A stretch of DNA of 47,488 bases, taken from positions 1-47,488 of the forward strand of contig JAQVHL010000016.1 in NCBI GenBank assembly GCA_028696185.1. The letters run 5' to 3'. Under the pieces are notes generated by a model. It did no database searches and was not told the DNA's origin. It worked only from the letters and a program-made list of their open reading frames with translations. Source of the DNA: Halothiobacillaceae bacterium. Its GTDB lineage: Bacteria; Pseudomonadota; Gammaproteobacteria; Halothiobacillales; Halothiobacillaceae. A program made the translations under genes and the position numbers. Positions 8,900 to 16,982 of the stretch are shown piece by piece (the stretch's first letter is position 1; each line of letters starts with the position of its first letter).

Positions 8900-10598
8900 G
8901 CGTTTCTTCTCGTTGAGCCGGTATCCACACCGAAATCCTTGTCCCCTGCCCCGGTACGCTCTGCAGCCTGAATTCGCCCCCACACATGGATGCCCGCTCC
9001 CGCATGCCCAACAAACCGAAGCTGTTGCGTATCCGCCGTGCCTGAGCATCGAATCCGATGCCATCGTCAAGCACTTCAAGCAAAGTACCTTCGCTGGAGG
9101 CCTGAATCCAGACACGAATCTCACGCGCCTGAGCGTGGCGCGCGATATTGGTCAGCGCCTCCTGCAAAATGCGGAACAAGGCGGTGACCTGTTCATCGGA
9201 AAGACCACTCACTTCCTCCGGCGCCTCGAAATGACAGCGGATGCCGCTACGCTCCGCAAAACGGCTCAACTGCCACTCGGCGGCAGCCACCAGCCCCATG
9301 TTTAGCGTATGGGGCCGCAAAGCGGTTGCGATATTCCGCACGACATCCAGCATCGCATCGGCGGTTTTCTTCATTGCCTCGGCACCCTGGGCGATATCCG
9401 GATGTTGATGGGCATAGCGAAACTGCAACAAGGCGGCATCCATGCGCAAGGCCGTCAGGTATTGCCCGAGCTCGTCATGAACCTCACGCGCAATACGCGC
9501 GTACTCCGCCTCGCGCAAGCGTTCGTGATGTGCCGACAAGGCCCGCAGACGTCGTTGATACCGCATGAGTTGCGCTTCGTAATGCGTACGCTCGTACGCC
9601 AGCCCAAGAATATGCCCCAGCATTTCCAGAGCCTGACGATCTTCCCGCGTCCATTGCGCCTGTTCGGCACGCGCAACATCAAAGCCAATAAACCCCGTCA
9701 ACTCCTCCTGACGCCACAAAGGAACACACAACAAGGCCGCACAACCTCGGGAAAGCAGATACTCGCACTCCGTCGCCCTATTGGAGGGCAGTTTTGCCAC
9801 ATCCGGAACAAGCAGACTCCCCGAACGAGCCAAGCGCTCCAGAAACCAGGGCATCCGCTCATGGGTACACTCCTCGAACACGACGCCGTCCGTTATGCCC
9901 TCCAGCAGCGACCAGCAGTGACGCTGTTGAAATACGGACGCTTCCTCATGCACCCGATACACATACCCCCGATCCGCTCCCATCAACAGCCCCAGACAGC
10001 GCAGCACCCACTGCACGGCCGCCTCAAGCGATGCTTCGGAGGGTTTAAGAGAATGGCGAGAGAACTCCAGCAGGCAGGCCTGCAAGGCAAGCTGTCTTTC
10101 CAGCTCCGTGCGTGCCCGACGGGAGTCGGTAATGTCCAGCAGGCTTCCCATCACGCTCGACCGACGCCCTTGCTCCCTGGCATGCACGCAGACCCGCACC
10201 CAGCGAGGCTCGTTATCGATCATCAGGCGATGCTCGATGCAGTAGGGCAACCCTTCGTGCAGATACGCCTCCCAAGCCCGTTTGACCCGCGAGCGATCCG
10301 CTTTAGGAACCCGCGCCAGATAGTCCGAGTAACGCAAGGCGCGATGAGAGGGAACCCCCAGCAGGGAACGGAGCTCTCGCGAGCCACGCACGCAGCCGTT
10401 GTCCAGCTCCAGTCGCCACTCACCTATCCGTCGCATTCCCTGTCGCGACAGAGCCGCCGTCAACGCACGCGGGAAACGTGCCAGTCCTATCGCTGTCCGG
10501 CTTCCAAAAGAAGCGCTTTCATCAAGACACGGCAGGTCCGCCTGGATACCAAAACGCTTCTTCAACAACCAGGATTGTCGCAGCCTGCCGACCTTCAT
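8877..10598 (-). CDS. Soluble PAS-GAF sensor histidine kinase (NarX/HisKA_3 type)
   Basis: A 573-residue kinase without membrane segments. A PAS-like domain (about 55-160) ends in the PAC-like VMGSLLDITDSRRA. A GAF domain (about 185-335) carries LLCVPLWRQEELTGFIGFD. The HisKA_3 region (about 360-430) has the phospho-acceptor H374 in AREVHDELGQYLTALRMD. The HATPase domain has N484 in QEALTNIARHA and DDGIGFD at 511-517. It therefore phosphorylates the overlapping NarL-type regulator in response to a cytoplasmic signal that cannot be named from sequence. The start is ATG at 10598 with AAGGAGG five bases upstream. The first 50 residues are basic and show no domain. Confidence 0.93.
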   Translation of the reverse strand: MKVGRLRQSWLLKKRFGIQADLPCLDESASFGSRTAIGLARFPRALTAALSRQGMRRIGEWRLELDNGCVRGSRELRSLLGVPSHRALRYSDYLARVPKADRSRVKRAWEAYLHEGLPYCIEHRLMIDNEPRWVRVCVHAREQGRRSSVMGSLLDITDSRRARTELERQLALQACLLEFSRHSLKPSEASLEAAVQWVLRCLGLLMGADRGYVYRVHEEASVFQQRHCWSLLEGITDGVVFEECTHERMPWFLERLARSGSLLVPDVAKLPSNRATECEYLLSRGCAALLCVPLWRQEELTGFIGFDVARAEQAQWTREDRQALEMLGHILGLAYERTHYEAQLMRYQRRLRALSAHHERLREAEYARIAREVHDELGQYLTALRMDAALLQFRYAHQHPDIAQGAEAMKKTADAMLDVVRNIATALRPHTLNMGLVAAAEWQLSRFAERSGIRCHFEAPEEVSGLSDEQVTALFRILQEALTNIARHAQAREIRVWIQASSEGTLLEVLDDGIGFDAQARRIRNSFGLLGMRERASMCGGEFRLQSVPGQGTRISVWIPAQREETHGKDYCC

Positions 10599-10828
10599 GT
10601 GCCCTCCTTTGCGCTATCCCCATCCGGCCGCGTCGATATCTCTGCTTAACCATAGCATTCACACGGACAATCTGCCGGGGGCTACTGAAGCACCAATCCC
10701 TCCGGAAACGAGGCCCATCCAGCCAAATCTACTCGCCCCCTCATCCTGTAAAATCCTCCAGTAAAATCCTCCTGCCCCCCGATGGCCCTTCCTTCACGCC
10801 GCCCGGCGGCCCAATACGGATCCGGAAC

Positions 10829-11320
10829 ATGGAAAACAGCGAAACAGTAGGCATCCTCTTCGTTTGCATGGGAAACATTTGTCGCTCCCCCACCGCCGAA
10901 GGCGTATTCACACATCGCGCCCGAGAGGCGGGGCTCGTCGACCGTCTGCGCATCGACTCTGCGGGCACCCATGCCTACCACATCGGCAATCCGCCAGACC
11001 CCCGCTCACAGGAAGCGGCGCTGCAGCGCGGCATCGATCTATCCTGCCTGCGCGCTCGCAAGGTGGAGCCTGTCGACATCGAGCGTTTCGAGTATGTCCT
11101 GGCCATGGACGCCGATAATTTCGACATCCTTCAGCGACTCAGCCCACCGTCCTTGCGCGAACGTGTACGCCTGTTCATGGACTTCGCCCCGGATTACGGA
11201 CTGAAGGAAGTACCGGACCCTTATTACGGCGGTCCGGCCGGATTCGAGCGAGTACTGGACATGATCGAGGCGGCTTCGGAGGGGCTGATCACGCATCTGC
11301 GCCGCCATCACAGGCTGTAA
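10829..11320 (+). CDS. Low-molecular-weight protein-tyrosine phosphatase
   Basis: 163 residues. The P-loop CMGNICRS (C13 to R19, the CX5R signature) comes right after the first strand, and the general acid lies in VPDPYYGG near the C-terminus, as in the family. These enzymes remove phosphate from phosphotyrosine, sometimes on polysaccharide-export kinases (Wzb/Wzc) and sometimes in housekeeping roles. No wzc-like kinase is nearby, and the neighbours are a kinase gene on the other strand and fur, so its target is unknown. The ATG at 10829 is chosen because homology begins there; the longer in-frame frame overlaps the opposite-strand kinase gene and has no family match. A GGA lies a few bases upstream. 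Confidence 0.94.
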   Translation: MENSETVGILFVCMGNICRSPTAEGVFTHRAREAGLVDRLRIDSAGTHAYHIGNPPDPRSQEAALQRGIDLSCLRARKVEPVDIERFEYVLAMDADNFDILQRLSPPSLRERVRLFMDFAPDYGLKEVPDPYYGGPAGFERVLDMIEAASEGLITHLRRHHRL

Positions 11321-11328
11321 ACAGCCTG
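11311..11328 (+). other. Perfect hairpin overlapping the phosphatase stop codon
   Basis: CAGGCTGT and ACAGCCTG are exact 8-bp arms with a 2-nt loop that contains part of the stop codon. It lies 12 bp before a stronger terminator hairpin and may assist it. Confidence 0.5.
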
Positions 11329-11340
11329 CAGAAGACTCTA

Positions 11341-11384
11341 AAAAAAAGCCCCGCCCCACGGCATTACGCGGGACAGGGCTTTTT
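11341..11384. terminator. Bidirectional rho-independent terminator between the phosphatase gene and fur
   Basis: AAAAAGCCC (11343-11351) pairs with GGGCTTTTT (11376-11384), and an inner CCC/GGG extends the stem. Both strands end in a run of U in the RNA, and the two genes converge here, so it can end both transcripts. Confidence 0.85.
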
Positions 11385-11419
11385 CCAGCCGGTGTTTTCA
11401 GGCGCGGAAGCGGACTCCG

Positions 11420-11836
11420 TCAGCGCACGCCGCAGGTATCGCGGCTGATGCCATAAATGACCAGCGAATAGTCGGTCATGTCGAAGCCATGTTCTTCGGC
11501 GATCTTGGCAATGCGTTCCTGAATTATCGGGTCATGGAATTCTTCGACCACACCGGTCTTGATACAGACGATGTGGTCGTGCTCCCCCTTGGAGATGAGT
11601 TCGAAGACAGCCTTGCCGCTTTCGAACTGATGACGCTTGACAATGTCGGCAGCCTCGAACTGGGTCAGCACCCGGTAAACGGTAGCCAGGCCGATTTCCT
11701 CGTTCTGGGAGAGAAGCTCCTTGTAAACATCCTCGGCACTCATGTGCCAGGCGGGATTGCGCTCAAGGATCTCAAGGATCTTCAAACGCGGAAGCGTGAC
11801 CTTGAGGCCGGCCTTTTTCAGTTCGCTGGATTCCAA
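11420..11836 (-). CDS. fur: Ferric uptake regulator Fur
   Basis: A 138-residue iron-responsive repressor. The DNA-binding part includes KVTLPRLKILEIL and IGLATVYRVLTQFEAADIV. The metal-binding part has EHDHIVC (H86, H88, C91) and FHDPIIQ. The second cysteine of the CxxC pair found in the E. coli protein is replaced here (CIKTG), as from memory it is also in Pseudomonas Fur, so a structural zinc at that site is unlikely. The family start maps to a TTG codon at 11836, with AGGAG about ten bases upstream and no in-frame ATG or GTG nearby; weak initiation may keep Fur low. It is divergent from bamE, an arrangement common in gammaproteobacteria. It probably regulates the TonB operon at 37888. Confidence 0.97.
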   Translation of the reverse strand: MESSELKKAGLKVTLPRLKILEILERNPAWHMSAEDVYKELLSQNEEIGLATVYRVLTQFEAADIVKRHQFESGKAVFELISKGEHDHIVCIKTGVVEEFHDPIIQERIAKIAEEHGFDMTDYSLVIYGISRDTCGVR

Positions 11837-11920
11837 AACCGATGACTCCTGGTGGATTGTCTTACCCGCGCCCCAATGGCGGGGAAACTCGGAACGGCCC
11901 CGATGGCCGACCGGCGAGCA

Positions 11921-11948
11921 TGGACTTCGTCGTGACAGCCTGTATTAT
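11921..11948 (+). promoter_or_regulatory. Candidate sigma-70 promoter of bamE
   Basis: TGGACT at 11921-11926 (4 of 6 to TTGACA), a 16-bp spacer and TATTAT at 11943-11948 (5 of 6 to TATAAT), with TG just before the -10. It lies 36 bp upstream of the bamE ATG. This is a match by eye only. Confidence 0.45.
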
Positions 11949-11983
11949 TTGGAAGCCTTGTCGTTTTCTCAAGTCAGAAGGCC

Positions 11984-12364
11984 ATGCAAAAACCTTATCT
12001 CGCACTCTTCATGGGGCTTTCCCTGTCGCTCGCGGCAGGTTGCTCCAGTTCCACGGCCTGGACGCCGGGGTTCGTACAACCCTACCAGATCGACATCCAA
12101 CAAGGGAATCTACTTGATGAAGAAGCCGTGGCCCGCCTGCGCCCCGGCATGAGTCGCGACGAAGTTCGTTTCCTGCTCGGCACACCCACGCTAAAGGATG
12201 TCTTCCATGCCGACCGCTGGACCTACCTGCGTTACGAGAAACCCGGCAAGGAAAAACCGCGCCAGAGCGGTCTGGTAGTGCATTTCGAGGGGGATCGCGT
12301 CAGTCGCATCGAGCCTTTCGAGGACAAGACCGCGGCTCCCCAGGAACAGCCCGCCACCCCGTAA
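11984..12364 (+). CDS. bamE: Outer-membrane assembly lipoprotein BamE
   Basis: 126 residues. A lipoprotein signal peptide ends in the lipobox LAAGC (C20 lipidated). The SmpA/OmlA domain follows, with QGNLLDEEAVARLRPGMSR, VRFLLGTP and WTYLRY. BamE belongs to the BAM complex that folds outer-membrane beta-barrels, and acts at the periplasmic face of the outer membrane. The start ATG has AGAAGG just upstream. The gene is divergent from fur and ends nine bases from the convergent rnfH. The short tail after the domain is rich in Pro, Gln and Ala and looks disordered. Confidence 0.97.
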   Translation: MQKPYLALFMGLSLSLAAGCSSSTAWTPGFVQPYQIDIQQGNLLDEEAVARLRPGMSRDEVRFLLGTPTLKDVFHADRWTYLRYEKPGKEKPRQSGLVVHFEGDRVSRIEPFEDKTAAPQEQPATP

Positions 12365-12373
12365 GGGCGGGCT

Positions 12374-12700
12374 TCAGCCTTCGCTGCTTGACGTCGCCCG
12401 TCCCGCTTCGGCTCGCTGGCGCCGCACTGCCTTGGGGTCGGCGATCAGTGAGCGGTAGATTTCCACCCGGTCACGAGGCGCCAGCGCCCGCCCCAAAGGC
12501 ACCACCTTGGCGAACACGCCTACCTTGTTCACGCTCAGGTCGATTTCCGGGAAACGCTCCAGCAGACCGGATTGCCGGATAGCCTGCTCCACGGTGGTTC
12601 CCTCCGGCACATTGAGCGCCCGTAGCACCTGCTCATCGGGGCGAGCGTAAGCCACCTCGACCGGCATCAGCGGCCCGGCATCAGCCAAGACGTCGGCCAT
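12374..12700 (-). CDS. rnfH: RnfH/UPF0125 family protein
   Basis: About 108 residues with a ubiquitin-like beta-grasp fold expected from the family. Visible markers are [33 protein letters not shown] and [18 protein letters not shown], the conserved C-terminal block. The biochemical role is not established. It is usually encoded next to ratA, as here, where it overlaps ratA by 20 bp. The ATG at 12700 is chosen; an internal ATG eleven codons later is closer to the family start and could be the real one. The Arg/Ala/Ser-rich tail is probably disordered. Confidence 0.9.
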   Translation of the reverse strand: MADVLADAGPLMPVEVAYARPDEQVLRALNVPEGTTVEQAIRQSGLLERFPEIDLSVNKVGVFAKVVPLGRALAPRDRVEIYRSLIADPKAVRRQRAEAGRATSSSEG

Positions 12701-13127
12701 ACACCTGCTCCGCGCGACGCTGGAAGGCATCGACCAGCCCGTTGACGATTTCCCGGAACACCGGACCAATCGCCATATCGAGCAGCCGGTTGGCGAACTC
12801 GAACTCCATTTCCAGGGTCACCACACAGGCCGATTCACCGGCCGGCGCGAACAACCAGTGCCCGGACAGCCGGCGGAAAGGGCCTTCCACCAGACGAATC
12901 TCAATCATCTTGCCCGGCTGCATGCGGTTGTGGGTGGTGAAACTCTTGCGCAGGGCGCCACGCGCCAGCGTGATGCTGGCGCGCACCTCCTCCTCACTGC
13001 GCAACATCACCCGGGTCTGCACGCACCAGGGCAGAAACTGCGGGTAATCTTCCACCGCATTGACCAGTGTGTACATTTCATTGGGCGTATACGGAACGTG
13101 TAGCACGCGCTTGATGGTGGTGGTCAT
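12681..13127 (-). CDS. ratA: RatA-family START-like protein (ribosome association toxin)
   Basis: 148 residues of the polyketide cyclase/START-like family, with [14 protein letters not shown], the characteristic RatA/COQ10 block, and a C-terminal helix [21 protein letters not shown]. In E. coli RatA is reported to block 70S ribosome assembly. The fold resembles mitochondrial Coq10, which binds ubiquinone, so a quinone-related role is also possible. The ATG at 13127 is preferred to an upstream TTG at 13145. The gene overlaps rnfH. In many relatives ratA lies directly beside smpB in divergent orientation; here a transporter gene intervenes. Confidence 0.94.
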   Translation of the reverse strand: MTTTIKRVLHVPYTPNEMYTLVNAVEDYPQFLPWCVQTRVMLRSEEEVRASITLARGALRKSFTTHNRMQPGKMIEIRLVEGPFRRLSGHWLFAPAGESACVVTLEMEFEFANRLLDMAIGPVFREIVNGLVDAFQRRAEQVYGRRLG

Positions 13128-13152
13128 GAGTCGTTTTTTCCACAATTTCTGG

Positions 13153-14517
13153 TCACTGCCACAAACCCAAACCGCTCAACAACATCAAAAGCACGCCCAC
13201 AGGGGCGATGAACGCCGCCAACAGGCGCCAGAGCGCGAAACTGACGCGCCCCAGGCCCAGCTCCTGGCGTGTCGAGTCGGCGCGCATGACCCAGGCGGCA
13301 AACAGCGCCATGAGCATGCCCCCAAGCGGTAGCATGATGTTCGAGGTGACAAAATCCAGCAAGCCAAAAAAAGTCTTGCCAAACAGGGTCCAGTCCGCCA
13401 GCAGGTTGAAGGACAGCACGCTCAGAAGACCGATGGCCCAGATGATGGCCCCGAGCAGCAGGGTCGCACGCACCCGGGTAAAACCACGCTGCTCGACCAG
13501 ATGCGCCACAGCCGGTTCGATCATGGAAATGGCCGAAGTCCAGGCGGCGATGCTCACGACGATGAAGAACAGCGCACCGAACATCGTCCCCCAGGGCATC
13601 TGAGCGAAGGCAATGGGCAAGGTCTGGAAAATCAGGCCCGGTCCCGCGCCCACTTCCAGCCCATTGGCAAACACCACCGGAAAGATCACCAAACCTGCCA
13701 TCAGCGCAATCACCGTATCCGCCGCTACGATAATGAGTGTGGTGCGCGCGATGGAAACCCGCTCGGGCATGTAGGAGCCGTAGGCCATGATGGCCCCCAT
13801 GCCGATGCTCAGGGTGAAAAAGGCATGCCCCATGGCGATAAGCACGGATTGCGGGGTGAGCCGGCTGAAATCCGGTGTGAACATGAAGGAAAGCGCCTGA
13901 TAGAACGCCTCGGGCGAACCCATGTTGTAACCGACCAGCGCGACGAGTATCAGCGCAAGCAAGGGCATCATCCAGCGCGTGGCGCCTTCCAGACCGCCGC
14001 GCACACCGCGCGCGACTACCGTCAGTGTGAGCAGCATGGCCACGGTGTGCCAGAGCAGGAGCTTTTCCGGATCGGCAGCAAAGCCCTCGAAATGCGCACG
14101 GATCGCCGGTGCCGACATGCCCTCGAACATTCCCGACCCCGCGCGAAAGACATAAGCCAGCGCCCAGCCCATGATGACCGCGTAATAACTGAGGATGAGA
14201 AAACCGGAAGCAACCCCCATCCAGCCGATCAGCGACCAATGCCGGGAGGCGTTTCCCTCGCGCGCGAGCGCCTGCATGCCCAGAATGGGGCTGCGACGGG
14301 AACGCCGGCCCAGCATGATCTCGGTCATCATGATGGGCGTGGCCATCAGCAAAAGACACAGCAGGTACACCAGAACGAAGGCGGCGCCGCCGTTTTCCCC
14401 GGTGATGTAGGGAAACTTCCAGATATTGCCCAGACCGACGGCCGCGCCGGTGGCAGCGAGGATGAACGCCATACGGGACGACCATTGCCCGTGTATCGAT
14501 TCCCGTCGCTCGTGCAT
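13153..14517 (-). CDS. Sodium-dependent transporter, NSS (SNF) family
   Basis: About 454 residues and some 11-12 hydrophobic segments. The N-terminal block WSSRMAFILAATGAAVGLGNIWKFPY is the NSS signature around TM1 with its sodium and substrate site; the GENGGAAFVLVYL block follows. Later segments contain AFFTLSIGMGAIMAYGSY, matching the TM6 unwound region. The family couples sodium entry to uptake of amino acids or related amines; the substrate cannot be told. The ATG at 14517 gives a normal family length and the frame extends further only without homology. It ends 25 bp before ratA and is divergent from smpB, splitting a commonly conserved smpB|ratA pair. Confidence 0.94.
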   Translation of the reverse strand: MHERRESIHGQWSSRMAFILAATGAAVGLGNIWKFPYITGENGGAAFVLVYLLCLLLMATPIMMTEIMLGRRSRRSPILGMQALAREGNASRHWSLIGWMGVASGFLILSYYAVIMGWALAYVFRAGSGMFEGMSAPAIRAHFEGFAADPEKLLLWHTVAMLLTLTVVARGVRGGLEGATRWMMPLLALILVALVGYNMGSPEAFYQALSFMFTPDFSRLTPQSVLIAMGHAFFTLSIGMGAIMAYGSYMPERVSIARTTLIIVAADTVIALMAGLVIFPVVFANGLEVGAGPGLIFQTLPIAFAQMPWGTMFGALFFIVVSIAAWTSAISMIEPAVAHLVEQRGFTRVRATLLLGAIIWAIGLLSVLSFNLLADWTLFGKTFFGLLDFVTSNIMLPLGGMLMALFAAWVMRADSTRQELGLGRVSFALWRLLAAFIAPVGVLLMLLSGLGLWQ

Positions 14518-14621
14518 GCGCCCCCCGTTGCCGCGGTCACGTGTTGCCGCATTTGCTTGAAATGCCGACATTCTGCGAGAATCCCCAGGCTCAAACAAGG
14601 CACCGGTAACAAAAACCCAAC

Positions 14622-15098
14622 ATGGCCAAGAACACGGCGAATGACGGACAGAGCACGATCGCGCTCAACAAGAAAGCCCGTCACGACTATTTCATCGAAG
14701 ACCGCTTCGAGGCCGGAATTTCCCTGGAAGGCTGGGAAGTCAAAAGCTTGCGCGCAGGAAAAACCCAGATTGCCGATAGCCACGTCATCGTGCGCAACGG
14801 CGAAGTCTGGTGGCTGGGCGGGCTCATCACGCCCCTGCTCTCCGCCTCCACGCATATCCATCCGGACCCGACACGGACACGCCGCCTGCTGCTGAACCGC
14901 GAGGAAATCAACCGCCTGATCGGCGCGGTTGAGCGCAAAGGCTACACCATCATCCCTACCGCACTGTACTGGAAACGCGGGCGTGCCAAACTGGAAATCG
15001 GCCTGGCCAAGGGCAAGAAGGACTACGACAAACGCGCCACCGAAAAGGAACGCGACTGGCAGCGCGACAAAGCCCGCCTGATGCGCAAAAGCGTCTGA
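14622..15098 (+). CDS. smpB: tmRNA-binding protein SmpB
   Basis: 158 residues. SmpB binds tmRNA and brings it to stalled ribosomes for trans-translation. The family blocks are [43 protein letters not shown] and [12 protein letters not shown]. The basic C-terminal tail [19 protein letters not shown] is the part that enters the mRNA channel. Length and start are normal. The tmRNA gene itself is not found within the window. It heads a plus-strand run; the PIG-L gene begins 17 bp after the stop. Confidence 0.97.
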   Translation: MAKNTANDGQSTIALNKKARHDYFIEDRFEAGISLEGWEVKSLRAGKTQIADSHVIVRNGEVWWLGGLITPLLSASTHIHPDPTRTRRLLLNREEINRLIGAVERKGYTIIPTALYWKRGRAKLEIGLAKGKKDYDKRATEKERDWQRDKARLMRKSV

Positions 15099-15115
15099 CG
15101 ACGAGGAGTGTGCCG

Positions 15116-15835
15116 ATGAACCGCCGCCTGCGCTGGTCCACCGTGTTTCGCCTGTATGAAAAAATCCAGCCCTGGGTCAACGTCTCTGCCGCCAAGGAAG
15201 ACCTGCCTCCGGGTGAGCGGATTGTCGTACTCGCTCCGCATATCGACGACGAAACCATTGGCTGTGGCGGCGTGATTGCCAAACACGCCGCGCAAGGCCA
15301 GCGCGTCGCCATCCTCACCTTTGCCGACTGCACGCCGGAGCGCATCGAGGAAGGCCGCGCCGCCGGGCGCCTCCTGGGTGTGGCGCGGCAGGACTTTCTG
15401 GCGCACACGTCCAAAACCCTGCTCGATGGCCCGGAACCGGCCGCCAGCCTGGCCCGCTTCCTCGACGAAGAACGTCCGGACCTTGTCTACGTTCCCGGCC
15501 TGTTCGACCGCCATGTCGATCATCTGTCCGTGAACCTGCTCCTGGCCCGCCACAGCCGCCAGACCGGCGCTTCCTGGATGGTCTATGCTTCAGAGATATG
15601 GAACACCCTGACCCCGAACGTGGCGGTGGACATCACCCTGTTCAAGACGCTCAAGGCCGACGCTCTTGCCTGCTTCAGCTCGCAGAACGCCGCGAACAAC
15701 TGGGTCGATGCCGCGCTCTCGCTCAACCGTTACCGAGGCATCACCACCGGAGCCGGCGACTATGCCGAAGCCTTCTACCGCATGACGGCCCAGGGACATG
15801 CGCAACTCTATGAACACGCGCTCGGCCGGCTCTGA
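15116..15835 (+). CDS. PIG-L family N-acetylglucosamine-type deacetylase
   Basis: About 239 residues. The zinc motif PHIDDE follows the first strand and a second metal-binding block DRHVDH lies in the middle, both hallmarks of PIG-L/LmbE enzymes that remove acetyl from N-acetylglucosaminyl lipids or glycosides. There is no signal peptide, so it is cytoplasmic. The ATG at 15116 is chosen because GAGGAG lies seven bases upstream; a GTG at 15110 is the alternative. It overlaps the following GT4 gene, so deacetylase and glycosyltransferase probably modify the same sugar-containing product. The substrate is unknown; surface polysaccharide or a glycolipid is my inference. Confidence 0.92.
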   Translation: MNRRLRWSTVFRLYEKIQPWVNVSAAKEDLPPGERIVVLAPHIDDETIGCGGVIAKHAAQGQRVAILTFADCTPERIEEGRAAGRLLGVARQDFLAHTSKTLLDGPEPAASLARFLDEERPDLVYVPGLFDRHVDHLSVNLLLARHSRQTGASWMVYASEIWNTLTPNVAVDITLFKTLKADALACFSSQNAANNWVDAALSLNRYRGITTGAGDYAEAFYRMTAQGHAQLYEHALGRL

Positions 15836-16982
15836 ACGACACGACACCCGCGCCGTCGTGCAACTGATCGCGGGTGACGGACGCGGCGGCGCCGACCGCA
15901 TCGCCCTGGCCCTGGGCGAGGGCCTGCGTGCGCTTGGCCTGCCCGTGGCGTTTGCCGTGTTCCCCGAGTTTCTCGAACGCCACGACCTGCGCGCCCAGGG
16001 CTACACGCTCTACCCCCTGACCCGCCGTCGCGGCATGGGCGGAGCACGCGATGTCCGCCGCCGGCTTGCTGACGCGCGACTGATCCTCAGCCATGACTCC
16101 GGTAGCCGTCACCTCGCCCTCAATGCACGCTTGCTCGGTCTTTCCACGCCGATCTGGTTCATGCGCCACTGCATCAGTGGCACCAGCCGCTTCGGTGGCG
16201 TGCAGTTGCATCGCCTGCTCATCCAGCGACAGATTGCCGTCAGCCACAGCGTCGCCGAATCCCTGATGGCCTCCGGTTACCCGGCATCGCGGGTGGACAC
16301 CGTGCATGGCGGTGTCGCGCTGGCACCCTTCGCCAGCCCGGACGCCGCCGAAGTGGCGGCGCTGCGCGAGCGCTGGCTGGCCGATGTCCCCCCCGGTACG
16401 CCCATCATCGGCATGGTGGCCCGCTTCAACGTCTACCCCGCCTGGCACGCCGCCGCCACCGACCTCAAGGGCTACGACGTGCTGTTTGCCGCACTGGCCC
16501 GTCTGACGCTGCCCTGGCGTCTGCTTGTCGTCGGCCCCAAGGATGCGGCCGATTTCACCGCCCTGCGCGCCATGGCCGCTCACCACGGGGCAGACCCGCA
16601 ACGCCTGATCTTCACCGGCTTCGTGGAGCGCATGGGTCCGGTCTACGCCCTGATGGACCTGAATGTCCTGCCCTCGCGCAGCGAAGGGCTGGGGCTGGGC
16701 GCCATCGAGGGCATGGCGGCCGGTGTCGCCACCGTGGCCAGCGCCAGCGGTGGGCTGCGCGAGGTCATCACCCCCGGCGAAACCGGTCTGGCTGTTCCCG
16801 AAGGAAACGCACATGCGCTTGCCGATGCGCTGCACACCCTGCTGAGCGAAGCGCAGACCCGACAGGTGCTGGCCACACAGGGGCAGCGCGCCGCGCTGGA
16901 ACGCTTCGATGCCGCGCGCATGAGCGCACGTGTCGCCGAACTGATCGACCTGCATCATCCCGCGAGGAGTGCCGCGCAATGA
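15798..16982 (+). CDS. GT4-family glycosyltransferase
   Basis: About 394 residues with a GT-B fold expected. The N-terminal acceptor half contains VQLIAGDGRGGADRIALAL. The donor half has RLIFTGFVERM, LNVLPSRSEGLGLGAIEGMA with the nucleotide-sugar EX7E-like site, and GLREVITPGETGLAVP. It would transfer a sugar from an activated donor to a lipid or saccharide in the cytoplasm. The start is uncertain: ATG at 15798 or 15810, both inside the PIG-L gene, neither with a good ribosome site, which suggests translational coupling. The stop overlaps the next gene's start in ATGA. Confidence 0.9.
   Translation: MRNSMNTRSAGSERHDTRAVVQLIAGDGRGGADRIALALGEGLRALGLPVAFAVFPEFLERHDLRAQGYTLYPLTRRRGMGGARDVRRRLADARLILSHDSGSRHLALNARLLGLSTPIWFMRHCISGTSRFGGVQLHRLLIQRQIAVSHSVAESLMASGYPASRVDTVHGGVALAPFASPDAAEVAALRERWLADVPPGTPIIGMVARFNVYPAWHAAATDLKGYDVLFAALARLTLPWRLLVVGPKDAADFTALRAMAAHHGADPQRLIFTGFVERMGPVYALMDLNVLPSRSEGLGLGAIEGMAAGVATVASASGGLREVITPGETGLAVPEGNAHALADALHTLLSEAQTRQVLATQGQRAALERFDAARMSARVAELIDLHHPARSAAQ

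Noticed and set aside
14518-15115. tmRNA gene (ssrA) next to smpB
   Set aside because: No tRNA-like ends or tag frame could be found in the short gaps around smpB.
15116-16982. PIG-L plus GT4 pair as a bacillithiol-type thiol pathway (BshB/BshA)
   Set aside because: The layout is similar, but no BshC-like gene is present and the neighbours are c-di-GMP and ATPase genes; a surface-sugar role fits better.
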